NCBI GenBank assembly: GCA_934153805.1
Contig: CAKPFO010000005.1
Span: 4,080 to 68,079 of the forward strand
DNA: 64,000 nucleotides
Origin: an uncultured Clostridia bacterium
Lineage (GTDB): Bacteria; Bacillota; Clostridia; TANB77; CAG-508
Direction: 5' to 3'
Of this stretch, positions 18,287 to 26,273 are shown one piece after another. Position 1 is the first letter of the stretch, and each line of letters opens with the position of its first letter. The translations under genes were made by a program, and so were the position numbers. The notes beneath the pieces were generated by a model. That model made no database searches and was not told the origin of the DNA. It was given only the letters and a program-made list of their open reading frames with translations.

Positions 18287-20053
18287 TTATATCGTTGTTT
18301 GTTTACCTATATTTTGTGCTGTAGGAGCTGGTGTTTCAGCTTGTCCAATTATTTGCATTACATATTGCAATATTTGTGGATTTTGAGCTATCTTTTCGCT
18401 TATTTGGGGTGGTAATAGTTTCTTCTTCCTTATTTCTTTAAGCTTTGCTTTAAATGGCATTGCAGTTTCAGGATATAAATCTATATAGTCATCAAAAGTT
18501 ATATCTCCTCTTTGTAATGCTTGTTCTAATAAGTTAATACTTAAGCTTTCTGAATAAGCGCTTCCAGATCCTACATCTATTGTTGTTTCAAAGTCCATGT
18601 CTTGATACATTCTTCCATTAAAATTATTTAATTCTTGACCATTTTCATTTTCTACGATGTACTCTGTATCAAATGTATAATATGCTTTAAAAAATTGCTC
18701 CCACACTTTTGCAATTTTTTCATGGACTCTCCAAAATCTTTTTTGTATATCTTCTATAGGAACCTTTGCTTGTGTTTGCAATGCAACTATTGCACTACCA
18801 CTCATATTTTTTCCTAATACTTCTCCATTGGCTACTTCTGTAGCCCCTGTTACTGTTCTAGTAACTTCTAGCAATTTATCTGCCATCGTAAGTGGTGTTG
18901 TACTAAAGGCTGGAGGATTTAAATATCTAATTCCATCGAAGTTAGGACTATAATCTGTTATTATTTCTCCAGGTGTATTTGTTATTGTTTTTCCTTGTAA
19001 AGCTCTTGGTCTCATCAATACTTTAGGGAATCCCATGTTTTGGCTGGCCATTTGCATCATTGCATAATCAAAATTAATTGCTTTTTGAGTAGGAATTAAT
19101 TGTTCTACTTCTCCTATTCCAAATATACTCTTTTCTCTTTCTTCATGAGAACCAACAACTATAGGATATAATGTCATTTTATACTTTGTATGTTCTGCCT
19201 TATCTATATCTACTGCTTCTATATCTTCATTAGTCTTATTAGTATCTTCATTTATTTCAAGTTTTACTTTTTCTGCATCAGGAGTAAGAGGAGTTTCTTC
19301 TTGTACTATCATATCTTTTGTACTCTTTATATAATATACTTCTCCATTTTTTCTAAAGTATCTTGTTAATACTGTTGCATATTCTTCTCCGTCTTGCTCT
19401 TCTTCCTCATAATTTTTTTGTCCTTCTTCATCTGATGTAATTAATTCTATTTCTGTTTTTGATATTCCATTTTTCTCTGCAATTTTCTTTAATGTTTGTA
19501 CATTTTCTCTGCTTTGTATTATTATCCATTTTTGTTTTTGTTCATCCTTTTGTTTAGGATTAGCAAAAACTATGTTTAAGCAATCTATAATTTGTCCATT
19601 TAAGCCACCATCGAATTTTGCCATCCCAGTTTTACTTTCTTTGTCCCAAAAATAATGAAATATGTATGTTCCTTTTTTTAAACCGTCTAGTATTGCTCTA
19701 TCATCTAAATCCTCTTGTTTTATTTCTTTTCTTATATGTGTAGCAAAATTAGTAAAAGAACTAGCTCCTTGAGTAGCAATTTGTGAAGTTTGCTCGTTAT
19801 ATATAAGTGGTTTATATACTGCAGATATTTTACTTGATAAAATGTTTGCTTTCTTTCCATTTACAATGAACTTAATTATATTTATAACTGGTCTTGGCAT
19901 ATTCTTTGTTTTTTCTGTTGCTTGTGGCCACTGTCTACCTTCAAAAAAATCTACACATGTCTCACAAGTTTCTTTTAACCCTAATTTTCTTTGATAACTT
20001 AAACCTTTTTGCCAGTCATCCCATATCTTCCTAGCTAAATCTTCTCTAGTCAT
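18287..20053 (-). CDS. Portal protein (P22-like podovirus size)
   Basis: 588 aa. The start TREDLARKIWDDWQKGLSYQRKLGLKETCE...CVDFFEGRQWP, with PRPVINIIKFIVNGKKANILSSK, is typical of portal wings that begin by naming the bound state of the head. TGATEVANGEVLGKNMSGSAIVALQTQAK lies in the central clip region and the long C-terminal helix ends in Gln-rich sequence. It stands between the large terminase and scaffold genes. Confidence 0.9.
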   Translation of the reverse strand: MTREDLARKIWDDWQKGLSYQRKLGLKETCETCVDFFEGRQWPQATEKTKNMPRPVINIIKFIVNGKKANILSSKISAVYKPLIYNEQTSQIATQGASSFTNFATHIRKEIKQEDLDDRAILDGLKKGTYIFHYFWDKESKTGMAKFDGGLNGQIIDCLNIVFANPKQKDEQKQKWIIIQSRENVQTLKKIAEKNGISKTEIELITSDEEGQKNYEEEEQDGEEYATVLTRYFRKNGEVYYIKSTKDMIVQEETPLTPDAEKVKLEINEDTNKTNEDIEAVDIDKAEHTKYKMTLYPIVVGSHEEREKSIFGIGEVEQLIPTQKAINFDYAMMQMASQNMGFPKVLMRPRALQGKTITNTPGEIITDYSPNFDGIRYLNPPAFSTTPLTMADKLLEVTRTVTGATEVANGEVLGKNMSGSAIVALQTQAKVPIEDIQKRFWRVHEKIAKVWEQFFKAYYTFDTEYIVENENGQELNNFNGRMYQDMDFETTIDVGSGSAYSESLSINLLEQALQRGDITFDDYIDLYPETAMPFKAKLKEIRKKKLLPPQISEKIAQNPQILQYVMQIIGQAETPAPTAQNIGKQTTI

Positions 20054-20057
20054 TTAT

Positions 20058-20297
20058 TTAATCTCCTTTCACTACTTCTTGTCCTGATATATACTCTTGG
20101 TATATGTCTTCTTGATTCTTCAATTTTCTTTCTTGTTTTGGTCCATTTAACCACTCATCAAATATCTCAAGTTCTTTCTTCTCGTCTTCTTGACTTTCTT
20201 TTTCATTTCTTTTGTTTTGAACTATTTCTAATATATTAGGAACTACAAAAGGTGCTGTTCCTAATATATAACCTACTATTACTGCTAATAAAATCAT
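20058..20297 (-). CDS. Small membrane-anchored phage protein
   Basis: 79 aa. One N-terminal transmembrane helix (LLAVIVGYILGTAPFVVPNIL) and a strongly charged, helical cytoplasmic tail. It lies in the packaging operon between terL and portal with gaps below 10 bases. No known family. Confidence 0.6.
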   Translation of the reverse strand: MILLAVIVGYILGTAPFVVPNILEIVQNKRNEKESQEDEKKELEIFDEWLNGPKQERKLKNQEDIYQEYISGQEVVKGD

Positions 20298-20306
20298 CTT
20301 AACCTC

Positions 20307-21653
20307 CTACCACCATATGTCTTCATCCATATCTTCCGTTTGAAGCTCAAATGGTAATTCTTGTTTTTTAGCCATAAAAATAGGTTCTTGTGTCCAATAA
20401 ACACAAAAACCTCTAATTGCATCCACAGAATGAGTTAATTCGTGTGGTTCATTTGCTACATCTCCTATTTTCTTTTCATCGTGTTGTATTTGTGGTAAAC
20501 ATCTAATTAAATTTTTACATGTACTAAATATCTTTAATCTTGATGTATCACAACCTTGCTCGTCCTTATATACTTTTAGCCACTCTTTCATTTGTAGCCA
20601 ACCTTGTATTCTATCATTATTTGTTTTATATAAGTCTATGCCACCTTCCGCAAATATATCTGCTGTACTCTTACCTGTTTCTTTGTGTCTGTTCCATAAA
20701 TCTGGTGGTGCTAAATATATATATATACTTTCATTTGTCATTTCTTTTATCTTATCTCTTGCTTGAGATACTAATAAGTTACTTTGATAAACTTCTCTAA
20801 ATATATAAGCATTATTGTTATAATCTACAGCTATCCAATAACCTGCCAACATATCTAATCCATAATCCATTACAAAATATATATACCAGTCCTTTGGTAT
20901 TTCAAAAGGTTCTATTACATGTACATCTCTCTTAAATTCTGTAAAGAATTGCCCTTCAAATATATCCCAATCTCCATAAAGCATTGCTTTTTTTCTGTCT
21001 TCTGGCAAACTTTCTAATGCTTTTACATAGTCTGGGTCGTTTTTCATTATGTATTCATTCTCATACACTAATGCTGGTATAAACTCATAATCTTCTGGAT
21101 TTTCATTTTCTGTATAATCTTTATCAATAAATAATCTTTTTACCCATACATGTCCAACTCCTCCAGGATTGCAAGTCAAATACATCCTAGGTTTTATTTC
21201 TTTCTTACATTGCCCTGACAATCTGTTACTTTCCTTTAAACAGTTAAATTGGAACTCCGTAAAGTGTGTAGCTTCTTCAATAAATATTGCTTCATATGCT
21301 TGTCCTTGATATTGCAATACATCTGCCTCACTATCACAATATCCTAGCTTAATTCTACTACTATTTGGAAATACAAATACTTTTTCTTGTGTATTCCATG
21401 TCGCCAATTTGTCTTTTTGCTTACTTTTTAATTCTTTCTGTAATGGTATAACATGGTTTTCTAATAGCTCTCCATAAGTTCTTCTTAAAAGCAATATTTG
21501 TATGCCTGGATAATATAATGCTAACAATATTGCTTTTATTCTTGCTACATATGATTTTCCTCCACCTCTTGCTCCACCATAGCATGTATATTTTGCTTTA
21601 CTCTTGCAAAATTCCTCTTGCTTTGGATATAAATTTGGCACTTTATATTCCAT
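20307..21653 (-). CDS. terL: Terminase large subunit
   Basis: 448 aa. The N-terminal ATPase has Walker A-type GGARGGGKSY (about 22-31), arginine-rich LLLRRTYGEL, and Walker B with catalytic Glu in AIFIEEATHF. The C-terminal RNase H-like nuclease has Asp in MDYGLDMLAGYW, and DAIRGF near the end. It packages DNA through the portal. Its ATG overlaps the TerS stop (TAATG), giving translational coupling. Confidence 0.95.
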   Translation of the reverse strand: MEYKVPNLYPKQEEFCKSKAKYTCYGGARGGGKSYVARIKAILLALYYPGIQILLLRRTYGELLENHVIPLQKELKSKQKDKLATWNTQEKVFVFPNSSRIKLGYCDSEADVLQYQGQAYEAIFIEEATHFTEFQFNCLKESNRLSGQCKKEIKPRMYLTCNPGGVGHVWVKRLFIDKDYTENENPEDYEFIPALVYENEYIMKNDPDYVKALESLPEDRKKAMLYGDWDIFEGQFFTEFKRDVHVIEPFEIPKDWYIYFVMDYGLDMLAGYWIAVDYNNNAYIFREVYQSNLLVSQARDKIKEMTNESIYIYLAPPDLWNRHKETGKSTADIFAEGGIDLYKTNNDRIQGWLQMKEWLKVYKDEQGCDTSRLKIFSTCKNLIRCLPQIQHDEKKIGDVANEPHELTHSVDAIRGFCVYWTQEPIFMAKKQELPFELQTEDMDEDIWW

Positions 21654-22156
21654 TACTGTGATAATTCCTCTACTTTCTTATCCATTTTTATATTTATATC
21701 TGTATTTGCTGTACTTTCTCCTTTTGCTAATGCTCGTTTATCATACATTGTTCCTATTGCTACTGCTAATTCTTTTAAACTATATAATTGCATTCCTGCT
21801 ATTTTAGAAACTAATGCTTTTTTCTTTGTTTCATTCATTTCTTTTTTGTCTGTCATCCATATTTCATCTATTATCTCTTCTAACTCATTTTCATGTTCTG
21901 TTGCTAAATCTATTCTTTGCTCCATTAAGTTGGTTGCTTTGTTTATTATTCTAGTTGCTGTTTCTGTAAATTCTTCTTTTTTTTGTATGCATAGTTTTGT
22001 AAATTCTTCTTTATCCTTATTCTCTTTAAATATCTTTTCTACTGTCTTAACTGGTATATTTAATTGCCTTGATGTTTCATTAAAATTGTTTGTATTAAAC
22101 ATACTTATCATTATCTTATATATTGTTTCATTATCTGTCTTTTTTCCCCTTGCCAT
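21653..22156 (-). CDS. terS: Terminase small subunit
   Basis: 167 aa. An N-terminal HTH (residues 8-50: TIYKIMISMFNTNNFNETSRQLNIPVKTVEKIF) would recognise the packaging site. A coiled-coil middle (about 60-125) follows, with a C-terminal segment that usually contacts TerL. It is first of the head genes, after two small zinc-binding ORFs. Confidence 0.88.
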   Translation of the reverse strand: MARGKKTDNETIYKIMISMFNTNNFNETSRQLNIPVKTVEKIFKENKDKEEFTKLCIQKKEEFTETATRIINKATNLMEQRIDLATEHENELEEIIDEIWMTDKKEMNETKKKALVSKIAGMQLYSLKELAVAIGTMYDKRALAKGESTANTDINIKMDKKVEELSQ

Positions 22157-22303
22157 CTATTCACCTTCTTTATCCTTAAAACACTCTTTCTTCTTCCTGC
22201 AATCTTTGCATTTTCTTTTCATGCATTCTTTGTAATTGAACTTTAATTTTAACTTCTTATATGTTTCATTGTCTGTTCTCTTTAGTATATCTTCTATTCT
22301 CAT
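22157..22303 (-). CDS. 48-aa Cys-rich protein upstream of terS
   Basis: ATG 22303 overlaps the previous stop (ATGA), and the TAG stop touches the terS ATG. The sequence is very basic, with C-x4-C-x2-C-x5-C near the C-terminus (CMKRKCKDCRKKKEC), which could bind zinc. Tight coupling on both sides makes it a real gene. Function unknown. Confidence 0.65.
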   Translation of the reverse strand: MRIEDILKRTDNETYKKLKLKFNYKECMKRKCKDCRKKKECFKDKEGE

Positions 22304-22497
22304 ACCTGCTCCTTTACTTGCCAACAAAAGGGTTGTTTCTTTCTCTTATTTTTGCATATAAAGTCTTTACACTTTATTGTTGTTACTGTACTAATTTGTT
22401 CTATACATAAATCTGCTTTTTTTGTTGTTTCTATTCTGTTTTTACAGTTTTCATTAGCACAATTTATACATATTTCTCTTTTATATAATTCGCTCAT
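22300..22497 (-). CDS. 65-aa Cys-rich phage protein
   Basis: Two cysteine clusters (CINCANENC, then CKDFIC) with basic residues suggest a small zinc-binding protein. It is the first gene of the late operon and overlaps the next ORF by four bases. Function unknown. Confidence 0.6.
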   Translation of the reverse strand: MSELYKREICINCANENCKNRIETTKKADLCIEQISTVTTIKCKDFICKNKRKKQPFCWQVKEQV

Positions 22498-22525
22498 GAC
22501 ATTCTCCTTTGTTTTTAATACTCTC

Positions 22526-22632
22526 TAAGTAATGATATAGTTATAGAATATTGCACTCTAGAACTAATCGGCTTATTTTCGATAATTACATCTACTTTTG
22601 CCAATCTGCATTCTATGTTATATCACTACTTA
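22526..22632 (-). ncRNA. Structured 107-nt element beside the phage tRNA
   Basis: 22526-22539 pairs with 22619-22632 (14 bp, one G-U), continued inward by TATAGAAT / ATTCTAT and TGCA pairs and a 7-bp inner helix (GATTGGC / GCCGATT on the minus strand, with G-U pairs). It lies just after the tRNA on the same strand and before the first late gene. It may be a structured RNA, a tRNA-processing or anti-termination element, or a DNA packaging-site palindrome. It does not fold as a cloverleaf. Confidence 0.45.
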
Positions 22633-22645
22633 CAAAGCATTATAA

Positions 22646-22673
22646 AAGAGCTTACCATTTCTGATAAACTCTT
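22646..22673 (-). terminator. Hairpin after the phage tRNA
   Basis: Minus strand AAGAGTTTA, 10-nt loop, TAAGCTCTT, then TTATAA: 9 bp with one G-U. It may end the tRNA transcript or only slow read-through into the late operon. Confidence 0.5.
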
Positions 22674-22680
22674 AATAATT

Positions 22681-22756
22681 TGGTTGCGAAGATAAGATTT
22701 GAACTTATGACCTCTTGGGTATGAACCAAGCGAGCTGACCTCTGCTCTACTCCGCT
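22681..22756 (-). tRNA. tRNA with CAU anticodon, initiator-like
   Basis: 76 nt including a templated CCA (ACCA at 22684-22681). Acceptor AGCGGAG / CTTCGCA, D stem GAGC / GCTC, anticodon arm CTTGG-TTCATAC-CCAAG, T arm ATAAG-TTCAAAT-CTTAT. Position 1-72 is an A-A mismatch. An unpaired 1-72 is the hallmark of bacterial initiator tRNA-fMet; elongator tRNA-Met has G-C there. Only two of the three initiator G-C pairs at the base of the anticodon stem are present, so initiator use is likely but not certain. It lies between the late regulator and the late operon. Confidence 0.9.
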
Positions 22757-22883
22757 ATATATTGCACTTGGGCTAACGAGCCATTACTGACTGTGCTTTA
22801 AATTCATGACACTAAAGAAAGTTATTAGGGTTTCCTTTCTTTTATTGCTATTATAATTATAATATATTAAAAATGCCATTTCT
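22757..22883. other. Late-operon upstream region
   Basis: No ORF. It contains TATAAT-like -10 sequences on the minus strand (near 22850-22865) and an AAAGAAAG / CTTTCTTT inverted repeat near 22813-22839. Probably the late promoter region. Confidence 0.4.
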
Positions 22884-22918
22884 ACATAAAAAATACCTAA
22901 TTTTCACCTAAAAAATAC
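22884..22918. promoter_or_regulatory. Direct repeats upstream of the late region, candidate activator site
   Basis: ACATAAAAAATAC (22884-22896) and ACCTAAAAAATAC (22906-22918) are the same 13-mer with one difference, 22 bp apart (two helical turns). They sit just behind the RinA/ArpU-like gene and in front of the tRNA and late genes, where an activator of late transcription would bind. Confidence 0.5.
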
Positions 22919-22924
22919 GACATT

Positions 22925-23401
22925 TTATAAATTTATCATTTTTTGAGTTGCTCTTTCTATTATTTTCTGTATAGCTTTATCACTTCTCGTCTGTCCAAAT
23001 AGTTTATAATATGTATAATTGCCTATATCTTCATAAGTATTTCCTTCTATGTAATAATCTATAAGTATTTCTTTTTCTTTTTTTCGTAACGCCTCTAATC
23101 TTATATCGACTTCTTCTATTATTATATTCAATTCTTTTATTTCATTTTCCACTTTGTCCAGTTGAGCTTTTAAATCTAGCTCTGTGTCTAAGTTATCACT
23201 TGCTTTATTTCCTACCTTGTCCGTTATTATATTTTTACTATGTATATCACTATTGTTCTCATAGCTTGTAACAGACAAGGATACATTTTTAAGGCTTTCA
23301 ATTTTACGTAGTATACTTTCCTTCTCTCTTAGTTTCAACTTTAATTTTGCCTTATTCTCTTTATAATTCTTTAATAATAAAATTAATTGTTCTTTAGTCA
23401 T
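22925..23401 (-). CDS. RinA/ArpU-like late transcription regulator
   Basis: 158 aa. A long coiled coil covers residues 5-125 and the C-terminal 45 residues resemble sigma region 4 (KEILIDYYIEGNTYEDIGNYTYYKLFGQTRSDKAIQKIIERA). This layout and the place just before the terminase genes are those of phage RinA/ArpU-type activators of late genes. The HTH is somewhat unusual in its YYKLFGQT insert, so the family is inferred. Confidence 0.7.
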   Translation of the reverse strand: MTKEQLILLLKNYKENKAKLKLKLREKESILRKIESLKNVSLSVTSYENNSDIHSKNIITDKVGNKASDNLDTELDLKAQLDKVENEIKELNIIIEEVDIRLEALRKKEKEILIDYYIEGNTYEDIGNYTYYKLFGQTRSDKAIQKIIERATQKMINL

Positions 23402-23414
23402 CCTTTGTACCTCC

Positions 23415-23618
23415 TTAATATTTTCTTAAATTATTCTCTAATGTTGTCAATCTGTTTTTCATAAAATCCATTCTTCTAGCAATCTCTCCTTTTGACACAT
23501 TATTGTTGTCTATTAAATTTAATATATCTTCTTGCACTTTTTCTGTTTCATCTACCCAGTTATATAAAGCTCTTTCTAGCCTATCTTTCTTTTGGGCTAT
23601 TTTCTTTTCGTTTATCAT
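23415..23618 (-). CDS. 67-aa coiled-coil phage protein
   Basis: All helical and charged (KKDRLERALYNWVDETEKVQEDILNLIDNNNVSKGEIARRMDFMKNRL). SKGEIARRM may be a small HTH. It sits directly before the late regulator. Function unknown. Confidence 0.6.
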   Translation of the reverse strand: MINEKKIAQKKDRLERALYNWVDETEKVQEDILNLIDNNNVSKGEIARRMDFMKNRLTTLENNLRKY

Positions 23619-23677
23619 AACTTATCATCTCTTTCTTTTATCTTCGACAAAGTATTTATTAGCATTAACTCATTAAA

Positions 23678-23722
23678 CACTTCTGTTCACTTCTGTTCAT
23701 TCTATTCACTTCTGTTCACTTT
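23678..23722. repeat. Tandem 10-bp repeats
   Basis: Four to five imperfect direct copies of the 10-mer TTCTGTTCAC (plus strand), partly in the last codons of the gene at 23706-24056 and partly in the intergenic space after it. The ten-base period is close to one helical turn. Confidence 0.6.
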
Positions 23723-24056
23723 TTTGTTTATAGTATTGTTTTACTTCTTCTTTGTTTCCTAAAATTAATGTTTCGTCTTTATCTATATCAAATATTGCTA
23801 GTCCTGCTAATTGTTCTGCCATTAAATCTATTATTTTTTCTTTGCCTTCTTGCTGTTCGAATAATTGCTTTTCTAACTCTTTTATCGTTTCTTCATAGCT
23901 AGGTATTATTGATATTTCTAATTCTTCTTTATACTTGTCCCTCTCTTCTGCTATTTTCATAATAGCTTCAAACAGCCTTTTAGCTTCTCCATTTAATTTT
24001 TCAGGTCTAACGTCTTGCATTTCGTCTAGTACTTTTTGTGCTTCTTCATTGCTCAT
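23706..24056 (-). CDS. Coiled-coil early phage protein
   Basis: 116 aa from ATG 24056, which follows GGAGG; an in-frame TTG is just before it. Strongly helical and acidic: NEEAQKVLDEMQDVRPEKLNGEAKRLFEAIMKIAEERDKYKEEL. No known domain. Its 3' end runs into tandem 10-bp repeats. Confidence 0.65.
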   Translation of the reverse strand: MSNEEAQKVLDEMQDVRPEKLNGEAKRLFEAIMKIAEERDKYKEELEISIIPSYEETIKELEKQLFEQQEGKEKIIDLMAEQLAGLAIFDIDKDETLILGNKEEVKQYYKQKSEQK

Positions 24057-24068
24057 CAAATTGCCTCC

Positions 24069-24404
24069 TTAATCTCCTATTACTTGTTTAAAATCATTTA
24101 TTATATGCTTTCTAGTTTCTATTTGTGCATTTAATTTATGAATTGATGTTTGATAGCTCTTTTTATGAAACTCATCTGTAGTATTTCTTCTCATTTTTTC
24201 ATATCTTTTTACACTCTTATTATCTTCAACATTAAGCTTGTTTAATTCTTCTAGCTTATCTCTTATTGTTTGTATTTCATCATATAAATGCGATATTGCA
24301 CAAATGTCTGTATAGCTTATTTCACATTGTATACATTCATTCAATCTACATTCTTGGCACTTATTAATTATTTTCTCTATTCTTTGTATTTCTTCTTTGT
24401 TCAT
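24069..24404 (-). CDS. Early phage protein with N-terminal Cys cluster
   Basis: 111 aa. An N-terminal Cys motif (CQECRLNECIQCEISYTDIC) is followed by a helical coiled coil. The cluster may hold a metal. The 87 bases upstream contain no gene, only two copies of AATAGGAAGT ahead of the ATG. Confidence 0.6.
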   Translation of the reverse strand: MNKEEIQRIEKIINKCQECRLNECIQCEISYTDICAISHLYDEIQTIRDKLEELNKLNVEDNKSVKRYEKMRRNTTDEFHKKSYQTSIHKLNAQIETRKHIINDFKQVIGD

Positions 24405-24491
24405 TTATTTCACTTCCTATTTGATTTCAACTTCCTATTTTTCGTTGTTAGCAAGAAAATCATTGATACTACTATGTTTGCTTAATTGATT

Positions 24492-25115
24492 TTATTTTCT
24501 TTCATTAATTAGTTCTTGTAAAGCACTTATCATTGCTTGTAAACCTTCGTTTGTTTCATCATATTTCTCAATATAATTGTCTTGTAATTTTTGATAATGT
24601 TCTATCTTATCTTTTACTTTTTTTGGTAGAATTAAGCCTTTAAATTCACTTTGATGAAACCAGCCATTCTTAAATTTTTCAGTTGTCATTTGTTCTAGCT
24701 CTGAAGTTATTGAATTATTATACAATTTTAATTTTTCATTCTCTTTTAATACTCTTTTATAATCTGATAAAACATTTTGTATAGCTTGTATTTCTTTTTT
24801 ATAATATTGTATATCTTCATCATTGTCATTTTTTACTTTCATTTGACTATATATTGCACTAATACAATCTTCATTTCCTTTTATTATATTTTCTAATATT
24901 TTTATATCTTCTTCTATACTATTTTCTTTTTGTGATTTGTTAATTTCTAATTTTTCTTCATTTATTAAACCAACTTGCCACATTCTAAATAATATATTAG
25001 TCAAAACTTTCATTTCTTCTTTGCTATCTTCTATATTAGTTGCATTAAGTAACTTTTCTTTAGCTTTTTCTATTATTTCAAATCTATTATCTTCACATAT
25101 ATTATTTTCTTCCAC
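24492..25115 (-). CDS. Coiled-coil early phage protein
   Basis: 207 aa from GTG 25115, which follows GAGGAGGG at good spacing; longer in-frame starts have no such site. It is mainly coiled coil (residues 50-150), with a C-terminal helix rich in Gln/Tyr. The start lies inside the 3' end of the previous gene (14-base overlap). Function unknown. Confidence 0.65.
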   Translation of the reverse strand: MEENNICEDNRFEIIEKAKEKLLNATNIEDSKEEMKVLTNILFRMWQVGLINEEKLEINKSQKENSIEEDIKILENIIKGNEDCISAIYSQMKVKNDNDEDIQYYKKEIQAIQNVLSDYKRVLKENEKLKLYNNSITSELEQMTTEKFKNGWFHQSEFKGLILPKKVKDKIEHYQKLQDNYIEKYDETNEGLQAMISALQELINERK

Positions 25116-25326
25116 TTTTTCCCTCCTCGTAAAATTTTTCTGCTTTATTATAATCAATCATTGTAAGTAATTCACACATAGTTTCATAAGACATTTTATT
25201 TATTTCTTTCGCAGTTTTTCCTAGCTCAATGCCTCGTGTCATCACCATAGAGTTTCTTATAACCATAAATAATGCTAATTTATACTTATTTTTCATTTTA
25301 TTTAATATTTCTTCTCTTTCTTCCAA
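25102..25326 (-). CDS. Early phage protein, 74 aa
   Basis: Starts with TTG 25326 behind AGGAGG. Helical, with VIRNSMVMTRGIELGKTAKEINKMSYETMCELLTMID. It overlaps both neighbours, as is usual in this region. No recognised domain. Confidence 0.6.
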   Translation of the reverse strand: MEEREEILNKMKNKYKLALFMVIRNSMVMTRGIELGKTAKEINKMSYETMCELLTMIDYNKAEKFYEEGKSGRK

Positions 25327-25506
25327 TTAAAACACCTCCTCTTCTAATTCAATAACTTTTGCTATTTTTGCTCCACATTTAGGGCAATAATTATAACTAT
25401 TATCTTCTGGTGTTCCATCTTCAAAGCACCATTCTTCTTTACAATTATTACATTCATATACAATATAATCATAATTATCTTGTCTTATAAAATCACATTC
25501 TTTCAC
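25327..25506 (-). CDS. 59-aa zinc-ribbon protein
   Basis: GTG 25506 follows AGGAGG at correct spacing. The sequence has C-x2-C (ECNNCKEEW) and C-x2-C (CPKCGAKI) separated by about 20 residues, a rubredoxin-type zinc ribbon of the kind common in phage early regions. Its stop adjoins the next TTG start. Confidence 0.7.
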   Translation of the reverse strand: MKECDFIRQDNYDYIVYECNNCKEEWCFEDGTPEDNSYNYCPKCGAKIAKVIELEEEVF

Positions 25507-25670
25507 TTAAAACACCTCCTCATCAACACTTTTTTTCCATATTTTTCACAATAACTTTCACAAAATAAATGTAAAAATTTCCACTTTATAAACGGATTAT
25601 CTTTTGACCTTTCAATTATTTTTTTGCATTTTGGACACTTAAAATATATTTTTTCATCAGCTGTTTGCAT
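25503..25670 (-). CDS. 55-aa zinc-finger protein
   Basis: ATG 25670 is preceded by AGAGGAG; a TTG seven codons earlier is less likely. Motif C-x2-C (FKCPKCKK) and a second Cys pair (FCESYC) with a basic tail. Function unknown. Confidence 0.6.
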   Translation of the reverse strand: MQTADEKIYFKCPKCKKIIERSKDNPFIKWKFLHLFCESYCEKYGKKVLMRRCFK

Positions 25671-25675
25671 TTGTA

Positions 25676-25861
25676 TCACTCCTCTCTCCAATTTTCATCT
25701 AGCCATTTATCGAAAATTCTATCTACTGTTCCAATTAGCATTCCACTTATAATTAAAAGAACGCTATTATCTGTTAAAAGTACAGTTAAAGTTCCTATTA
25801 CTAATATTAGCAAAATGAATAAAACAGCTTTTATTATTTCTTTCTTCCAATCTTCTTTCAT
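25676..25861 (-). CDS. Small membrane protein with two TM segments
   Basis: 61 aa: short basic start, two hydrophobic helices (AVLFILLILVIGTLTVLLT and VLLIISGMLIGTV) and a charged end. It lies in the early operon between zinc-ribbon genes. Function unknown. Confidence 0.6.
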   Translation of the reverse strand: MKEDWKKEIIKAVLFILLILVIGTLTVLLTDNSVLLIISGMLIGTVDRIFDKWLDENWREE

Positions 25862-25864
25862 ATC

Positions 25865-26017
25865 TTATTTACTCCTCTCTTCTAATGCTTCAATAAACTC
25901 TTTTTGATATTCGCATTCTTCACATTTTTCATTACAAATAGTATATGTTTCTGGAGCTAGTGGACATATTATATATCCTTGTTCTTCTGCTAATGCGTCT
26001 CTCAACCATTGTTCCAT
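25865..26017 (-). CDS. 50-aa Cys-containing early protein
   Basis: ATG 26017 follows AAAGGAG. Contains CPLAPETYTICNEKCEECEYQKEF, a Cys-rich centre that may bind metal. The stop lies four bases before the next gene. Unknown function. Confidence 0.6.
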   Translation of the reverse strand: MEQWLRDALAEEQGYIICPLAPETYTICNEKCEECEYQKEFIEALEERSK

Positions 26018-26032
26018 ATCTTATTTACTCCT

Positions 26033-26269
26033 TTACCATTTATTTTCTCTAAAATCCTTTTCGTTTAACTTTTCTTCCGATAAAGTTTTTATTAATATCT
26101 CTTCTAATACTAAATTTTCATAATCACCAGTATTATTAAAATAATGTTGTAATGCTGTTTTTTTACTTTTATATAATCTTGCAAATCTTATTTCTTTTTT
26201 AAACTCTGTTCTACCATATGTAGCATATAATCCTTCTTTATTTTTTATTGCATATACTATTTGTTTCAT
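26033..26269 (-). CDS. Early phage protein, 78 aa
   Basis: The N-terminus KQIVYAIKNKEGLYATYGRTEFKKEIRFARLYKSKKTALQ looks like a small beta-alpha protein. ATG 26269 follows AAAGGAG. No family recognised. Confidence 0.6.
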   Translation of the reverse strand: MKQIVYAIKNKEGLYATYGRTEFKKEIRFARLYKSKKTALQHYFNNTGDYENLVLEEILIKTLSEEKLNEKDFRENKW

Positions 26270-26273
26270 ACTA

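Noticed and set aside
24404..24491. 17-codon frame MIFLLTTKNRKLKSNRK
   Set aside because: No ribosome binding site and too short to support.
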